From Muribaculaceae bacterium (GTDB lineage Bacteria; Bacteroidota; Bacteroidia; Bacteroidales; Muribaculaceae): a stretch of DNA of 64,000 nucleotides. Below are positions 1 through 7,652 of this stretch, one piece after another. The translations under genes were made by a program, and so were the position numbers. A model generated the notes under the pieces. It made no database searches and was not told where the DNA came from. It saw only the letters and a program-made list of their open reading frames with translations. The stretch is from NCBI GenBank assembly GCA_017940245.1, contig JAGAYZ010000015.1, positions 98,049 through 162,048 on the forward strand, in the 5' to 3' direction. How positions within the stretch are numbered: the stretch's first letter is position 1; each line of letters starts with the position of its first letter.

Positions 1-286
1 TGTCGGCCTGAACTGGAGCAAACTGCATGAAATACATGTTGTGATTCAGCAACTGTCCCGCATTATTGAGCAACGCCCCATCGGCTTTTTGAACGATTTC
101 CTCGAGCGGCATTCCCTCAAACCCACTGCCGGGCAGAGCTGCATTCACATTATTAAGATAGGTAAGCAAGTGCTTTCCGTGATGGAAACGCAGGGTCTCG
201 GCACTGATTACAGGCTCCAGGGCTCCCAGTCCATAAGGAAGTCTAATCAGTTCAAACTTACCATTCACAGGCTTTGTCTTATTCAT
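1..286 (-). CDS. sodB: Superoxide dismutase (Fe/Mn family), N-terminal part, cut by window edge
   Basis: Reading the minus strand from the ATG at 286 gives 95 residues that run off the window. They match the N-terminal alpha-hairpin domain of Fe/Mn superoxide dismutase: LPYGLGALEPVIS near residue 16, the metal-ligand histidine region FHHGKHLLTYLNN near residue 34, and NNAGQLLNHNMYF near residue 73, which carries the second histidine ligand. The family converts superoxide to peroxide and oxygen in the cytoplasm and is typically about 190-200 aa, so roughly half is present. A TAnnTTTG promoter lies at 336-343 on the same strand. The divergent neighbour is rubredoxin, another oxidative-stress protein, which fits a shared role. 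The choice between Fe, Mn or cambialistic metal cannot be made from this part. Confidence 0.93.
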   Translation of the reverse strand, partial: MNKTKPVNGKFELIRLPYGLGALEPVISAETLRFHHGKHLLTYLNNVNAALPGSGFEGMPLEEIVQKADGALLNNAGQLLNHNMYFMQFAPVQAD

Positions 287-335
287 AAGTTTTAATGGTT
301 TTAGAAGTTTTATAAAGGTTTCATTTTCGTCACGG

Positions 336-343
336 CAAAAGTA
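336..343 (-). promoter_or_regulatory. -7 box (TACTTTTG) for superoxide dismutase gene
   Basis: The minus strand reads TACTTTTG, a match to the Bacteroidota -7 consensus TAnnTTTG, about 50 bases upstream of the start codon at 286. Confidence 0.6.
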
Positions 344-427
344 ACGATTAATTCGATATCCACAAAAATATTTCATTTAAAATTTATTTATTTCATCACT
401 ATCCTTCTTTCTTCGGATTATTATTGC

Positions 428-435
428 TAAATTTG
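428..435 (+). promoter_or_regulatory. -7 box (TAAATTTG) for rubredoxin gene
   Basis: TAAATTTG lies 46-53 bases before the rubredoxin start and matches the Bacteroidota -7 consensus. It is divergent from the superoxide dismutase promoter. Confidence 0.6.
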
Positions 436-481
436 CCGATAAATTATTTCTTTGTTTAACCATTAATCCTTTTACATGACT

Positions 482-646
482 ATGAAAAAATATGTTTGTG
501 ACGCATGTGGATACGTTTACGATCCCGCAGTAGGTGACCCCGATAACGGCATCGCTCCCGGCACCGCCTTTGAAGACCTGCCCGAAGACTGGGCCTGCCC
601 TCTGTGTGGCGTGGGCAAGGACATGTTCTCTCCTGCCGAGGATTAA
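482..646 (+). CDS. Rubredoxin
   Basis: A 54-residue protein beginning [15 protein letters not shown]. It has the two CxxC knuckles of rubredoxin, CDAC at residues 6-9 and CPLC near residues 39-42, plus the conserved [11 protein letters not shown] and [12 protein letters not shown] segments. These four cysteines bind one iron. Rubredoxins are small cytoplasmic electron carriers, in anaerobes often feeding electrons to rubrerythrin or superoxide reductase. The ATG at 476 is in frame and would add only Met-Thr; the 482 start matches the usual family N-terminus. The gene is monocistronic by spacing, with its own promoter at 428-435, and sits back-to-back with superoxide dismutase. Confidence 0.95.
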   Translation: MKKYVCDACGYVYDPAVGDPDNGIAPGTAFEDLPEDWACPLCGVGKDMFSPAED

Positions 647-745
647 TCGTCGCATTTCTAGCAAAAACTGTCACTGAATCCAAGAAAAACGAGGGCTTAG
701 TGACAGTTTGTCGTTTATTCTTGCCATTTTTTGAAAAAAGTTTTT

Positions 746-753
746 TATCTTTG
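746..753 (+). promoter_or_regulatory. -7 box (TATCTTTG) for tandem acid phosphatase
   Basis: TATCTTTG matches the TAnnTTTG consensus. Its position means transcription starts near 760, after the in-frame ATG at 731, so the start codon must be the later ATG at 776. Confidence 0.55.
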
Positions 754-775
754 CATCGAGATAACGACTTGCCCC

Positions 776-2146
776 ATGAGACCTGCATTTGCCTTCATCA
801 TTTCAGTATTAGCCGCCGCAATTAACGCCACGGCACAGCAAGCCCCCGATTCGCTGTACGTCTCCATCACCGACTTACCCGATGTCTCGGTCTTTCTGCC
901 CGCGCCATCCGACACTGCCAGCATGGAATTTGCCGACGACTTCTACCAGTGGCAATGGGGTGTAAAACAGCGCACAAGCCTGCGTGGCCAGCAAGCCAGC
1001 GATGACTCGCGGTACGGTATCGAGAACATGGCCTCCATTTTTGGCACCGTGCTCAACATCACCATCAATTCCGAGAACACACCAGCCATTTATCGTCTCT
1101 TGAGCAAAGCGGCCCGCACTGGAGCACAAAGCACTTTCAGCGCCAAATCTCATTTTTATCGCAAGTCACCACTCCAGCAGCTCAATCAGCAACCCTGGGG
1201 AGAATATGACACGAACACCGACACCGGTTCCTACCCGTCGGCTCACGCCGCCATGGGATGGGCCTCGGCTTTGGTCCTGGCTGAAATGTATCCCGACCTG
1301 CAAGACCGAATTCTCTCGCGAGGGTTTGAATACGGGCAGAGCCGTGTCATTACCGGGGCACACTGGCAGAGCGACGTGGATGCCGGCCGCCTGTGTGCAG
1401 CCGCCGCTCTTGCACGCATGCACTCCGACTCACAATTTGGCAATGACATGCAAGCGGCACAAACCGAGTACCGGCACCTTATTCAAGACAGCAACCCTAC
1501 AGTGGCTGGTTGGCCACAGGGAGAGAACTTCCTGCCTGTGGCCGTCGACACCGTCAGCAACCGTTACTATGGCGACGTGATAGGCCTATGGCACATGAAG
1601 CCCGAGCGCACCACCGCACGCGGCACTGAAGCTGTGGCCGATGCTTGCAACACCGACTCGGCACTGCTGGTGACCTTTGCACCAGCAATGGGTATCGGAG
1701 ATATTTCCTTAGACAGCGTTCCGGCATTGCTGCGGCTTATCGGCGAAGCAAGAAGTGCCTTTATACAATCGGCCACTCAATTAAGTGCCACTAAGTTCCG
1801 CAAGCGTCCATTTGTCAAGCTGGGCGGCCCCACTCTCCTGCCTGCTGGCGAACAGGAAGCCGCCACCACATCGAGCTTCCCGTCGACCGATGCCGCGCTT
1901 GGATGGGGATTGGCTTTAATTCTGGCCGAGTTAATGCCCGGCTGCCAAAACGCCATTCTCCAACGCGGATATGAATATGGTCGCAGCAGCATTATCACCA
2001 GATACCACTATCCCAGCGACGTGCAAGCAGGCCGCAACCTTGCCACCGCCGTTGTTGCACGTCTGCACGCTTCACCCGACTTCACGTCACTGTTCCAAGC
2101 CACCCAAGCGCAGCTCACTCCACATTCTCCCGAACAGGAACCTTAA
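776..2146 (+). CDS. Secreted protein with two tandem PAP2/class A acid phosphatase domains
   Basis: The 456-residue product starts with a signal peptide (MRPAFAFIISVLAAAINATA, cleaved before QQAPD). Two copies of the class A non-specific acid phosphatase core follow. The first has GSYPSAH near residue 151 and SRVITGAHWQSDVDAG near 189, carrying the histidines and Asp of the PAP2 active site. The second has KFRKRPF, SSFPSTDAALG near 366 and SSIITRYHYPSD near 403. In the second copy the histidine of the PSxH motif is Asp, so that domain is probably inactive. Family members are normally one domain of about 250 aa that releases phosphate from esters in the periplasm. The start at 776 is preferred over 731 because of the signal peptide and the promoter. 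Confidence 0.85.
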   Translation: MRPAFAFIISVLAAAINATAQQAPDSLYVSITDLPDVSVFLPAPSDTASMEFADDFYQWQWGVKQRTSLRGQQASDDSRYGIENMASIFGTVLNITINSENTPAIYRLLSKAARTGAQSTFSAKSHFYRKSPLQQLNQQPWGEYDTNTDTGSYPSAHAAMGWASALVLAEMYPDLQDRILSRGFEYGQSRVITGAHWQSDVDAGRLCAAAALARMHSDSQFGNDMQAAQTEYRHLIQDSNPTVAGWPQGENFLPVAVDTVSNRYYGDVIGLWHMKPERTTARGTEAVADACNTDSALLVTFAPAMGIGDISLDSVPALLRLIGEARSAFIQSATQLSATKFRKRPFVKLGGPTLLPAGEQEAATTSSFPSTDAALGWGLALILAELMPGCQNAILQRGYEYGRSSIITRYHYPSDVQAGRNLATAVVARLHASPDFTSLFQATQAQLTPHSPEQEP

Positions 2147-2251
2147 TCTCTGGTCCTCGATAGTCCGGCACTAAAGCCAGCATTCTCAACGCGTTACCGA
2201 GCAATTGGTTGAATGAGAGTTTAGAAATAAACACGAAAAACTAAAAACAAC

Positions 2252-2887
2252 ATGAAAGCAATCGGAAAAATCGCTCTGAGCATCTTCTTAGTATGTACCG
2301 TGGTGGTTATAGCATGTAACACCATTGTCAAAGTCGATGCAAGCGACAAAATCTATGACGCCGTAACCGACATTCCGCACAATCGAGTGGCTCTGTTACT
2401 GGGAACCGCACCTTTTACTCCGGCGGGAGCGCACAACTACTACTTCGACTATCGCATCGAGGCCGCTGCACAACTTTTTCAAGCAGGAAAAATCGAATAC
2501 ATTCTAGTGAGTGGCGACAATCATGTGAAAACCTACGACGAACCCACCTGCATGCGCGACTCGCTCGTAGCTCATGGCGTGCCTTGCGAGCGCATTGTGC
2601 TCGATTATGCCGGTTTCCGCACGCTCGACTCCGTGGTCAGAGCCAAAGAAATATTCGGACAAGACAAATTCACCATCATCTCCCAACAGTTCCACAACGA
2701 GCGGGCGCTATATCTAGCTCGCCACAACGGCATTGACGCCGTGGCCCTCAATGCCAAAGACGTGCGCCGACCCAGCAAGTGGCTTAAGATTCACTCCCGC
2801 GAAGCACTGGCACGCGTGAAGATGTTCATCGATTTGGCATTCGGCAAACAACCCCATTTCTTGGGAAATAGAATTGAAATTAAATGA
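2252..2887 (+). CDS. SanA/YdcF-type membrane-anchored DUF218 protein
   Basis: A 211-residue protein with an N-terminal membrane anchor (about residues 5-22) followed by a DUF218 fold. Visible signatures are VALLLGTAPF near residue 46, the YRIEAAAQLFQAGKIEYILVSG segment (split across residues 70-92), HVKTYDEP, and TIISQQFHNERALYLARHNG near 148. This is the pattern of SanA/YdcF/ElyC proteins, which act at the cell envelope and are linked to vancomycin sensitivity and peptidoglycan or lipid-carrier metabolism in enterobacteria; the exact reaction is unsettled. The gene stands alone, about 105 bases after the acid phosphatase gene, with no clear promoter of its own, so it may be co-transcribed with it. 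Confidence 0.85.
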   Translation: MKAIGKIALSIFLVCTVVVIACNTIVKVDASDKIYDAVTDIPHNRVALLLGTAPFTPAGAHNYYFDYRIEAAAQLFQAGKIEYILVSGDNHVKTYDEPTCMRDSLVAHGVPCERIVLDYAGFRTLDSVVRAKEIFGQDKFTIISQQFHNERALYLARHNGIDAVALNAKDVRRPSKWLKIHSREALARVKMFIDLAFGKQPHFLGNRIEIK

Positions 2888-2910
2888 TTAATGTGAAGAC
2901 TCAGTTTTCC

Positions 2911-2942
2911 GAGTCCTCTGAGATATAAGAGTCCTCCGAGAT
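2911..2942 (+). repeat. Short direct repeat between the SanA-like gene and the WYL island
   Basis: The 14-mer GAGTCCTCYGAGAT occurs at 2911-2924 and again at 2929-2942, with more GAG-TC-like pieces on each side. It lies in the gap (2888-3091) at the left edge of the accessory island. Function unknown. Confidence 0.5.
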
Positions 2943-3062
2943 TACCGAGTCAAATAGCTCTGTTCTCTCGGTTCTCCCATCTTGTAACTTTCTCTTCTCC
3001 ACCATTCTATTACCGTAATCAACAAAAAACAAACATCCCTTGCAAACACCGATTTTTTTCAT

Positions 3063-3070
3063 TAAATTTG
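3063..3070 (+). promoter_or_regulatory. -7 box (TAAATTTG) for WYL regulator
   Basis: TAAATTTG lies 22-29 bases before the ATG at 3092. A half-site-like TTGCAAACA lies upstream at 3040-3048, but the full island palindrome is not present here. Confidence 0.55.
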
Positions 3071-3091
3071 CACTGAAATAATTGCTGATTT

Positions 3092-4123
3092 ATGCCAAAC
3101 ACAAAAAACTTCATATTGCGCTGCATGGTGCTTGACGAGATGTTGAGCGATCGCCACCACTATTATGACATTCACGGTTTAGTGGAAAAGGTGAATGACA
3201 AACTGGAGAAAGACTGTTATGAAAAGGTGACGAGACGCTGCATCGAGAAAGACCTCAAGGCCATAGAATATGAGCCTTTTTATGCCGAATTGGAGACTTA
3301 TCCAGCAGCTGGCAAAACATGCAAGCGCTATAAAGACCCTGAGTTTTCCATTTTCAAGAAAAAGCTGAGCAACGATGAAAAGTTGCTGTTGAAAGAAGTG
3401 CTGGGCACACTCGGGCAATTTGACGGCCTCGACAATTTCACTTGGCTCGGCACCTTGGCTAAAGGGCTTGGTGTGAAAACCAAGGAGCCAATCATTGAGT
3501 TCAGCACAAGTCCTATGGGACAATCCCCTTTCTTGGGTCAACTGTTTACGGCCATTTCTAATCATGTCGCAGTCGAATTGACTTACAAGAAATTCAATGT
3601 TGAAAACACCCAACAAATTATCATACATCCGTACAAACTCAAGCAGTACAACAACCGCTGGTATGTGCTTGGGATTACAAATGAAGATTACCTCAATGGA
3701 AATTATCCCCTTGACAGGATTATTGAAATTGTTGAGAGGCCAGAAATTAAATTTAGAAAAACAAGCGAGGACATTACTGAGCAGTTTGAGGACGTGATTG
3801 GTGTGACCGTTTATCAGGACAGACCGGTGGAAAGAATCATTCTTTGGGCTTCCGATGACGCATATCCTTATATTGAAACGAAACCAATGCACGGCTCATT
3901 CAAGCCAATCAGAAATGAAAAGGCTGAAGCATTACGCTGTCAATATCCAAAATTAAAAGGTGGTCATTTCTTTCAACTGGAATGTATAGAGAATTACGAA
4001 CTCATAAGAGAGCTGTGTTCTTTTGGAAAAGAACTGCTTGTTCTTTTGCCACAGCACATCCAAGACACAGTTTTCAACCGAATCTCATCACATAACAACG
4101 AATATTTGACTTTGCGAACATAG
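3092..4123 (+). CDS. WYL-domain transcriptional regulator
   Basis: A 343-residue protein. Residues 1 to about 70 form a winged-helix DNA-binding region (MVLDEMLSDRHHYYDIHGLVEKVN, read in parts, then CIEKDLKAIEYE). The middle, about 155-230, is a WYL domain: VELTYKKFN, HPYKLKQYNNRWYVLGIT and YPLDRIIEI. The rest, about 240-335, resembles the WCX extension. WYL proteins bind nucleotides or nucleic acid and often repress anti-phage operons (for example BrxR and CapW). The stop codon TAG lies exactly at the centre of the palindrome at 4112-4132, which also sits in the next gene's promoter. The same palindrome recurs upstream of two more units, so this protein is the obvious candidate for the repressor that binds it. 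That link is inference. Confidence 0.9.
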   Translation: MPNTKNFILRCMVLDEMLSDRHHYYDIHGLVEKVNDKLEKDCYEKVTRRCIEKDLKAIEYEPFYAELETYPAAGKTCKRYKDPEFSIFKKKLSNDEKLLLKEVLGTLGQFDGLDNFTWLGTLAKGLGVKTKEPIIEFSTSPMGQSPFLGQLFTAISNHVAVELTYKKFNVENTQQIIIHPYKLKQYNNRWYVLGITNEDYLNGNYPLDRIIEIVERPEIKFRKTSEDITEQFEDVIGVTVYQDRPVERIILWASDDAYPYIETKPMHGSFKPIRNEKAEALRCQYPKLKGGHFFQLECIENYELIRELCSFGKELLVLLPQHIQDTVFNRISSHNNEYLTLRT

Positions 4124-4132
4124 TGTTCGCAA
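4112..4132. promoter_or_regulatory. Palindromic operator, copy 1
   Basis: Arms TTGCGAACA (4112-4120) and TGTTCGCAA (4124-4132) are perfect reverse complements around TAG. The TAG is also the stop codon of the WYL gene. The palindrome ends 8 bases before the -7 box at 4141-4148 and so covers the -33 region, a position suited to repression. The 46 bases from 4111 to 4156 are identical to 5411-5456. Confidence 0.85.
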
Positions 4133-4140
4133 CCACGCAA

Positions 4141-4148
4141 TAACTTTG
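4141..4148 (+). promoter_or_regulatory. -7 box (TAACTTTG) for LOTUS-DUF3825 gene
   Basis: TAACTTTG matches the consensus. The expected transcription start near 4155 excludes the in-frame start at 4146 and supports the ATG at 4191. Confidence 0.7.
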
Positions 4149-4190
4149 CACCGAAATTATTTTATATTAATATTAGTTGATAGAAGAAAT

Positions 4191-5375
4191 ATGGAATTGA
4201 AAGAAATTCAAAAAATTAGAGAATGTATCTCTTCATGCAAAAGAGACGATGGCTGGTCCAAAATGGCGTCAGTAGGGAAGAGAATGAATGCTCAAAACAT
4301 CAATATCAAAAAAATGGGATATAACAAATTAAAACCATTTTTTGAAGACTTGAAAGACTATTTTGAGGTTAGTACAGATGAATCTAACCTGCCATTAGTT
4401 AGAGTTAAATTAACGGATGATGGCAAGTGTCGAGTGAGAATCCAAAGTGAAAACAAGATCACTTATCTAACACAATGGGCGAATATCGACTTGAAAACAG
4501 CAATTGAATCATTGAGGAAATTAGCAATAGATGAAACATGGACATTCGGAAAGGAAAATGAAGAATATCCAAGTCCCATCTTGGCAAAATATCTAAAGTG
4601 GACCTTCGTAAAGCTCATGCGCGAGAAAAAGATTCTCGAAGAAAACGGATTTGCAGCCTTTAATACTGGGCTAGTAGATGTGTTTTACAAACCAATCTAT
4701 GCTGTATTTGATAAAAACAAGAACCAAAATAAACAGCCATGGCATTTTGTCGGATTCTGCGTTGCTGGCAGTAGCAAAAGCGCTGCTGCTCGGATTCTAA
4801 CAGATAACTTTCATGAATTACCTAAACGTGCAATTTATATTCAAAAATACGATGATGTTATGTTTGATACGACCCTTCGTATTGATGTGAATTGGGAGCA
4901 TATTATTCTTGAAAACATAGAAAGGCTGCCAACAACACTGCTGCAACAAATCTGCAAAGATATATTTGAAATAAGTGAGCCATCATTAATTCAAGAAAAG
5001 GAAAAATACTACAACTCATTACGTGAGTGTCTTGAAAGCAATCCCCAACATCTTTCACTTATATCAAGTATAATGAATATGGCAATGGATGTAGCCAAAC
5101 TGCGTGTAGAATGGAACTACAAAACCGCAATTCCCATCTATTATCCTAAAGAAGATAAAGTGCACTTGATTTTGCCTTTGGCTCTTAACATCAACGACCC
5201 AGAGGAAATATCAATAGCTTTGGTTATGACTAAAACCCGTGCAGGGAATTATAGAGCTGTTACCATTTTTACATTGGATATGGCTTATAGTAACGCTCGA
5301 TTAGTAACCAGACCATCTAGTGATTGGCTTAAAATTGGAACTAAAAAAAAAGATGAAGAAGAAACTAAGAATTAA
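4191..5375 (+). CDS. LOTUS (OST-HTH)-like plus DUF3825 protein
   Basis: A 394-residue protein starting MELKEIQKIREC. Residues about 5-74 resemble an OST-HTH/LOTUS domain: DGWSKMASVGKRM, then KKMGYNKLKPFFEDLKDYF, and a strand LPLVRVKL. Residues about 95-385 resemble DUF3825: YPSPILAKYLKWTF, FNTGLVDVFYKPIYAVF, WHFVGFC and the C-terminal ARLVTRPSSDWL. LOTUS domains bind RNA in eukaryotes and bacteria; DUF3825 is uncharacterised but is found beside RNA-binding domains. An RNA-directed role is therefore inferred. The start at 4191 is chosen because an upstream start at 4146 lies inside the promoter. The gene is a single-gene unit under operator copy 1 and is AT-rich compared with housekeeping genes in the window. 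Confidence 0.72.
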   Translation: MELKEIQKIRECISSCKRDDGWSKMASVGKRMNAQNINIKKMGYNKLKPFFEDLKDYFEVSTDESNLPLVRVKLTDDGKCRVRIQSENKITYLTQWANIDLKTAIESLRKLAIDETWTFGKENEEYPSPILAKYLKWTFVKLMREKKILEENGFAAFNTGLVDVFYKPIYAVFDKNKNQNKQPWHFVGFCVAGSSKSAAARILTDNFHELPKRAIYIQKYDDVMFDTTLRIDVNWEHIILENIERLPTTLLQQICKDIFEISEPSLIQEKEKYYNSLRECLESNPQHLSLISSIMNMAMDVAKLRVEWNYKTAIPIYYPKEDKVHLILPLALNINDPEEISIALVMTKTRAGNYRAVTIFTLDMAYSNARLVTRPSSDWLKIGTKKKDEEETKN

Positions 5376-5411
5376 TCTATGACATATTCAGAGCAAGATT
5401 AATTGAATTAT

Positions 5412-5432
5412 TTGCGAACATAGTGTTCGCAA
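5412..5432. promoter_or_regulatory. Palindromic operator, copy 2
   Basis: Arms TTGCGAACA (5412-5420) and TGTTCGCAA (5424-5432) around TAG, identical to copy 1, again ending 8 bases before a TAACTTTG box (5441-5448). It lies in the 94-base gap between the LOTUS-DUF3825 gene and the ATPase gene. Confidence 0.85.
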
Positions 5433-5440
5433 CCACGCAA

Positions 5441-5448
5441 TAACTTTG
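5441..5448 (+). promoter_or_regulatory. -7 box (TAACTTTG) for ATPase-effector operon
   Basis: TAACTTTG, 22-29 bases before the ATG at 5470, directly after operator copy 2. Confidence 0.7.
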
Positions 5449-5469
5449 CACCGAAAAACAAAATAACAC

Positions 5470-7650
5470 ATGATGAAGACAACTATAAACATAAAGAATT
5501 TCAGAGTGTTCGATGAGAATGGCGCAACATTTGAATTGAACCCAATTACCATTTTGACAGGCAGCAACAGTTCGGGTAAAAGCTCTATTAATAAAGCTAT
5601 AATGCTGCTTAAAACATATATCGATCATATTAGAGAGGACATTCGCAAAGGTAACAAACCGAATTTAAGTGCTTATAAACTTGATTTTGCATCAACTGCA
5701 GGTACGTTGAAACTTGGTAGCTTTCATCAAGCTCTTCATCGGGGAAGTCAAAATGAATTAATTACTTTTGAGATAACTACTTATTCAAGACTTCTGGGAG
5801 AAGACATTGTCGTGACTTTAGCGTTTGGACCAGATAAAAATGACATTATGGACAATGGGTACCTGCGGATAATTGAATTTAAAAAAATGGACGGTACATT
5901 ACTATATAATTGTAAGTGTCCACAAAATCAACGATCTGTTTCCACAGCCGATTTTGATGGTTTGAAAGACGGATTCTTTAGATTTCTTAATACGATTATT
6001 AATTGGAGTCTGGCCTCATATCAAAATAATATGATTGATAACAAACAAAAATATTTAGATTTTGCTGAGGCATGGGGATTTGACATAGATAGCGATAACG
6101 TTGTTTCTATGGGAAGTCTTTTTGAGGAAAAGCGCAAAAAATATGTTGATATCATTCGTGATTACGACAATATGTATAAGAACAATTTGAAAGATTTTTG
6201 CTTCTCAAATTCCGAACCACATATTGAATTGTATGAAACCAATCCGTTTTATGAAATAATAAAAGAAAGACTGAAAGGTGAATTGTCTTTGATTGAGAAT
6301 GCTTTTAAAATGGGGACTCTTTTTTATATTCCTATTCTTGAAGATGTGTGGTGTATGGATAAAACTAAAGTGCGCTCCTATTTGACACCATTTATAGAAG
6401 ATAAGAGCCATAATATTGCAGTTTTTAATGAGATAATGGATGATTTTGAGGAGAGTGACTTTAATTACTTTGGTGAGTATTTCAAAGAAAAAGAATATGA
6501 GTATATTAATAGGGTTTACTCAGGATCAAAATCTTCAGTTTTTCTTTCCTCTGACATAGACCCTTTGGACTTAAAGTCTAATTTTGAATACAGCTGGAGG
6601 AGCGACAAAGAGTTAAAAGAATTTGTTGAAGAAGGACGAAAAGTGTTACACATAGACAAGAATGAACAAATAAATACTCAGGTTAAGAGGCTGAGAAGAC
6701 TACGCTGCAATATTATATGGATTCTCAGAATTCTTAACAACGCAAATATTTCTTCTGCAAAAATAGGTCAGGAATATAAATGCTATGGCTTATTCCAAAA
6801 ATATATTAAGTGGGCATTTAATGATATTATCTCAACGATAGTATCTGGACAGTTTGATTATTACACGTCAGACTCATCAGAGATTAAAAGAATTTATACA
6901 ATGGAATCAGACGATGAGTTTTCATCCACCCTTTTAGAATATGCGGAGTGCGTTAGACAGTTCCGTAATATCAAGAAAAAACAACTTGTAGATTCTGTTG
7001 TTACAGACCAATATGAAACTCGTATGAGATTAAAAGAAAGTAAGTTTACGCCAGGTCGTTTCATTAACAAATGGCTTAAAGCTTTGGGTATTGCTGATAA
7101 AATCAAGATTGAATACAAAGCTGGCGGTTTGGGGCTAACCATTTCAACACGTAAGGCAAACGAAAACAAATCATTGCTTTTGGCTGACCAAGGTGTAGGT
7201 ATCACACAACTGGTAGCACTATTATTACGCATTGAATCTAATATCATGAATAAGCTTATTTATCACTATGAAAATTGGCTCTTAGAAGACAAAAAGTATA
7301 AAATACATAAAGATCGGCTATTAATCATTGAGGAGCCAGAGATTCATTTACATCCTAAATATCAATCGCTGCTTGCAGACATGTTCTTGGAGGCGTACGA
7401 GAAATATAATATCCACTTTATTGTAGAAACGCATTCTGAATACCTTATCCGCAAGACCCAAGTTTTGGTTGCTGAAGCAAATTATGCTGATGACAAGGAA
7501 TTAAAAGAGAAGAATCCATTTATGGTTTACTTTATGCCTGATAATGGCAAACCTTACGAAATGGTATATCGTACTGATGGATGTTTTGAGAATGACTTTG
7601 GCAATGGTTTCTTTGACGAAGCCGAAAAATTAGCTTTCAGAATTCTTTGA
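5470..7650 (+). CDS. AAA family ATPase, DUF3696/OLD-like (SMC/ABC-type)
   Basis: A 726-residue ATPase. It opens with INIKNFRVFDENG and FELNPITILTGSNSSGKSS, the Walker A loop GSNSSGKS at about 31-38. Near the C-terminus lie LLLADQGVGITQLVALLL (signature-like, about residue 575), the Walker B LLIIEEPEIHLHP (about 617) and VETHSEYLIRK (about 651), followed by a DUF3696-like tail with YFMPDNGKPYEMVYRTDGCF. The middle is long and alpha-helical. This layout is shared by ATPase sensors of anti-phage systems such as Septu, Gabija-like and Menshen-type systems; no TOPRIM domain is visible. The next gene starts two bases after its stop, so the two are translated together and probably form one complex. 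Start ATG at 5470 or the adjacent ATG at 5473. Confidence 0.85.
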   Translation: MMKTTINIKNFRVFDENGATFELNPITILTGSNSSGKSSINKAIMLLKTYIDHIREDIRKGNKPNLSAYKLDFASTAGTLKLGSFHQALHRGSQNELITFEITTYSRLLGEDIVVTLAFGPDKNDIMDNGYLRIIEFKKMDGTLLYNCKCPQNQRSVSTADFDGLKDGFFRFLNTIINWSLASYQNNMIDNKQKYLDFAEAWGFDIDSDNVVSMGSLFEEKRKKYVDIIRDYDNMYKNNLKDFCFSNSEPHIELYETNPFYEIIKERLKGELSLIENAFKMGTLFYIPILEDVWCMDKTKVRSYLTPFIEDKSHNIAVFNEIMDDFEESDFNYFGEYFKEKEYEYINRVYSGSKSSVFLSSDIDPLDLKSNFEYSWRSDKELKEFVEEGRKVLHIDKNEQINTQVKRLRRLRCNIIWILRILNNANISSAKIGQEYKCYGLFQKYIKWAFNDIISTIVSGQFDYYTSDSSEIKRIYTMESDDEFSSTLLEYAECVRQFRNIKKKQLVDSVVTDQYETRMRLKESKFTPGRFINKWLKALGIADKIKIEYKAGGLGLTISTRKANENKSLLLADQGVGITQLVALLLRIESNIMNKLIYHYENWLLEDKKYKIHKDRLLIIEEPEIHLHPKYQSLLADMFLEAYEKYNIHFIVETHSEYLIRKTQVLVAEANYADDKELKEKNPFMVYFMPDNGKPYEMVYRTDGCFENDFGNGFFDEAEKLAFRIL

Positions 7651-7652
7651 GT

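Noticed and set aside
3040-3048. TTGCAAACA as an operator half-site before the WYL gene
   Set aside because: It differs from the arm by one base, has no partner arm, and its distance to the -7 box does not match the other copies. Autoregulation through this site is not supported.
7647-7652. TTG start for the ATPase partner
   Set aside because: It overlaps the ATPase stop and adds only two residues; the ATG two bases after the stop is the simpler start.
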